The translations under genes and the position numbers were made by a program. From the NCBI GenBank assembly GCA_964016985.1, contig OZ024823.1, positions 106,318,476 through 106,382,475 of the forward strand: a stretch of 64,000 bases of DNA, in the 5' to 3' direction. Below are positions 63,568 through 64,000 of this stretch, in pieces (position 1 is the first letter of the stretch; every line of letters begins with the position of its first letter). Source of the DNA: Anodontia alba. Taxonomy: Eukaryota > Mollusca > Bivalvia > Lucinida > Lucinidae. The notes beneath the pieces were generated by a model. That model had not been told where the DNA came from, did not search any database, and saw only the letters and a program-made list of their open reading frames with translations.

Positions 63568-63782
63568 GTGCAAGGCGTTTTGTGATATTAGACTTTGGTA
63601 AACCTATACTGCTGACAGATGTGATAATTCCTGCCTGTGCTGATCTCGCCTCCCTTTCCATAGATGTGTGGGTACAGGGAGAAGAGGTGGATGCCAAGAG
63701 ACTTGTGGTTGCTGCAGATATTGGTCAGAGGTCACTAGTCATGAACAACATCATGCCTGCAGCTGTTTGTAGGTTTCTAAAG
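63568..63782 (+). CDS. BIRC6: BIRC6 exon 19 (residues 1805-1876)
   Basis: RRFVILDFGKPILLTDVIIP, then CADLASLSIDVWVQGEEVDA, KRLVVAADIGQRSL and VCRFLK, nearly identical to the vertebrate galactose-binding-like (F5/8-type fold) segment RRFVTLDFGRPILLTDVLIP...VCRFMK. Acceptor TTACGGTTTCAG|GT, donor AAG|GTAATG, phase 0. The next exon (GRYGSTNARAK in vertebrates) is not in the window; the remaining 218 bp are intron. Confidence 0.96.
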
Positions 63783-64000
63783 GTAATGATACGATGGTAT
63801 GATAGTGCTTTAGTAATTTATTTCCCAAGAATAATATTTCTTCTAGTTTGAGGCTATTTCTAAAAGTAAGGTTAGCTCTGTCAGGGCTGTTAAAAGATAA
63901 TTTATTGGAGAAGAAAACACTTCTATATCTTACCATACTATAGCGATGGGATATTGTACCTTTAAAAATTTGCTCTGTCATTATTACTTCGTTATGAAAA

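Overview
The window is animal nuclear DNA: one large intron-rich gene on the + strand in a sea of nested transposable elements. The repeats (tRNA-headed SINEs, hairpin MITEs, and tandem-repeat elements with tetranucleotide microsatellites that resemble the 'pearl'/Helitron-like repeats of bivalves) point to a mollusc, probably a marine bivalve. The species cannot be fixed from the sequence alone.

The gene is the 5' part of BIRC6 (BRUCE/Apollon), the giant IAP-family E2/E3 ubiquitin ligase. I could chain 19 coding exons from an ATG at 7616 to a phase-0 donor after 63782. Every junction is GT/AG and the reading phase is continuous, giving 5,628 nt or 1,876 codons, somewhat under 40% of the roughly 4,850-residue vertebrate protein. 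The chain covers the N-terminal beta-propeller with its inserted BIR zinc domain (exons 4-5), a long acidic/Ser-rich propeller linker in the 1.67-kb exon 10, a jelly-roll-like domain (exon 12), the start of the helical armadillo-type scaffold (exons 13-17) and a second galactose-binding-like domain (exon 19). The rest, including the UBC domain, lies beyond the right edge.

By region: 1-7.4 kb is intergenic, with a tandem array, an intact-looking Tc1-type transposase, a hAT-like element with a perfect 8-bp target duplication, a LINE 3' end and SINEs. 7.43-7.62 kb is the likely TATA-less promoter (E-box/CRE, TCGCGAGA-like and YY1-like motifs). Intron 1 (12.6 kb) holds a SINE split by a Helitron-like element, itself split by a 1.34-kb DNA transposon, and then a 6-bp-TSD element split by a 3.35-kb TA-TSD element. 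Introns 2-18 are packed with hairpin MITEs of at least five families, a dead mariner, two more copies of the 6-bp-TSD family (one apparently part of a 4.55-kb composite insertion) and further tandem-repeat elements.

The most notable observations are: the last intron before exon 10 carries three tandem copies of the splice acceptor plus the first exon bases; three unrelated-looking tandem-repeat elements carry the nuclear-receptor extended half-site TCAAGGTCA, seven copies in each of two of them; a 4.55-kb segment bounded by two copies of one transposon shares a single outer 6-bp target duplication; and one palindromic core motif (AGATCCAGATCAG and variants) recurs inside MITEs with different termini. 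No complete new gene system was seen. The novelty here is in mobile-element architecture and its effect on BIRC6.
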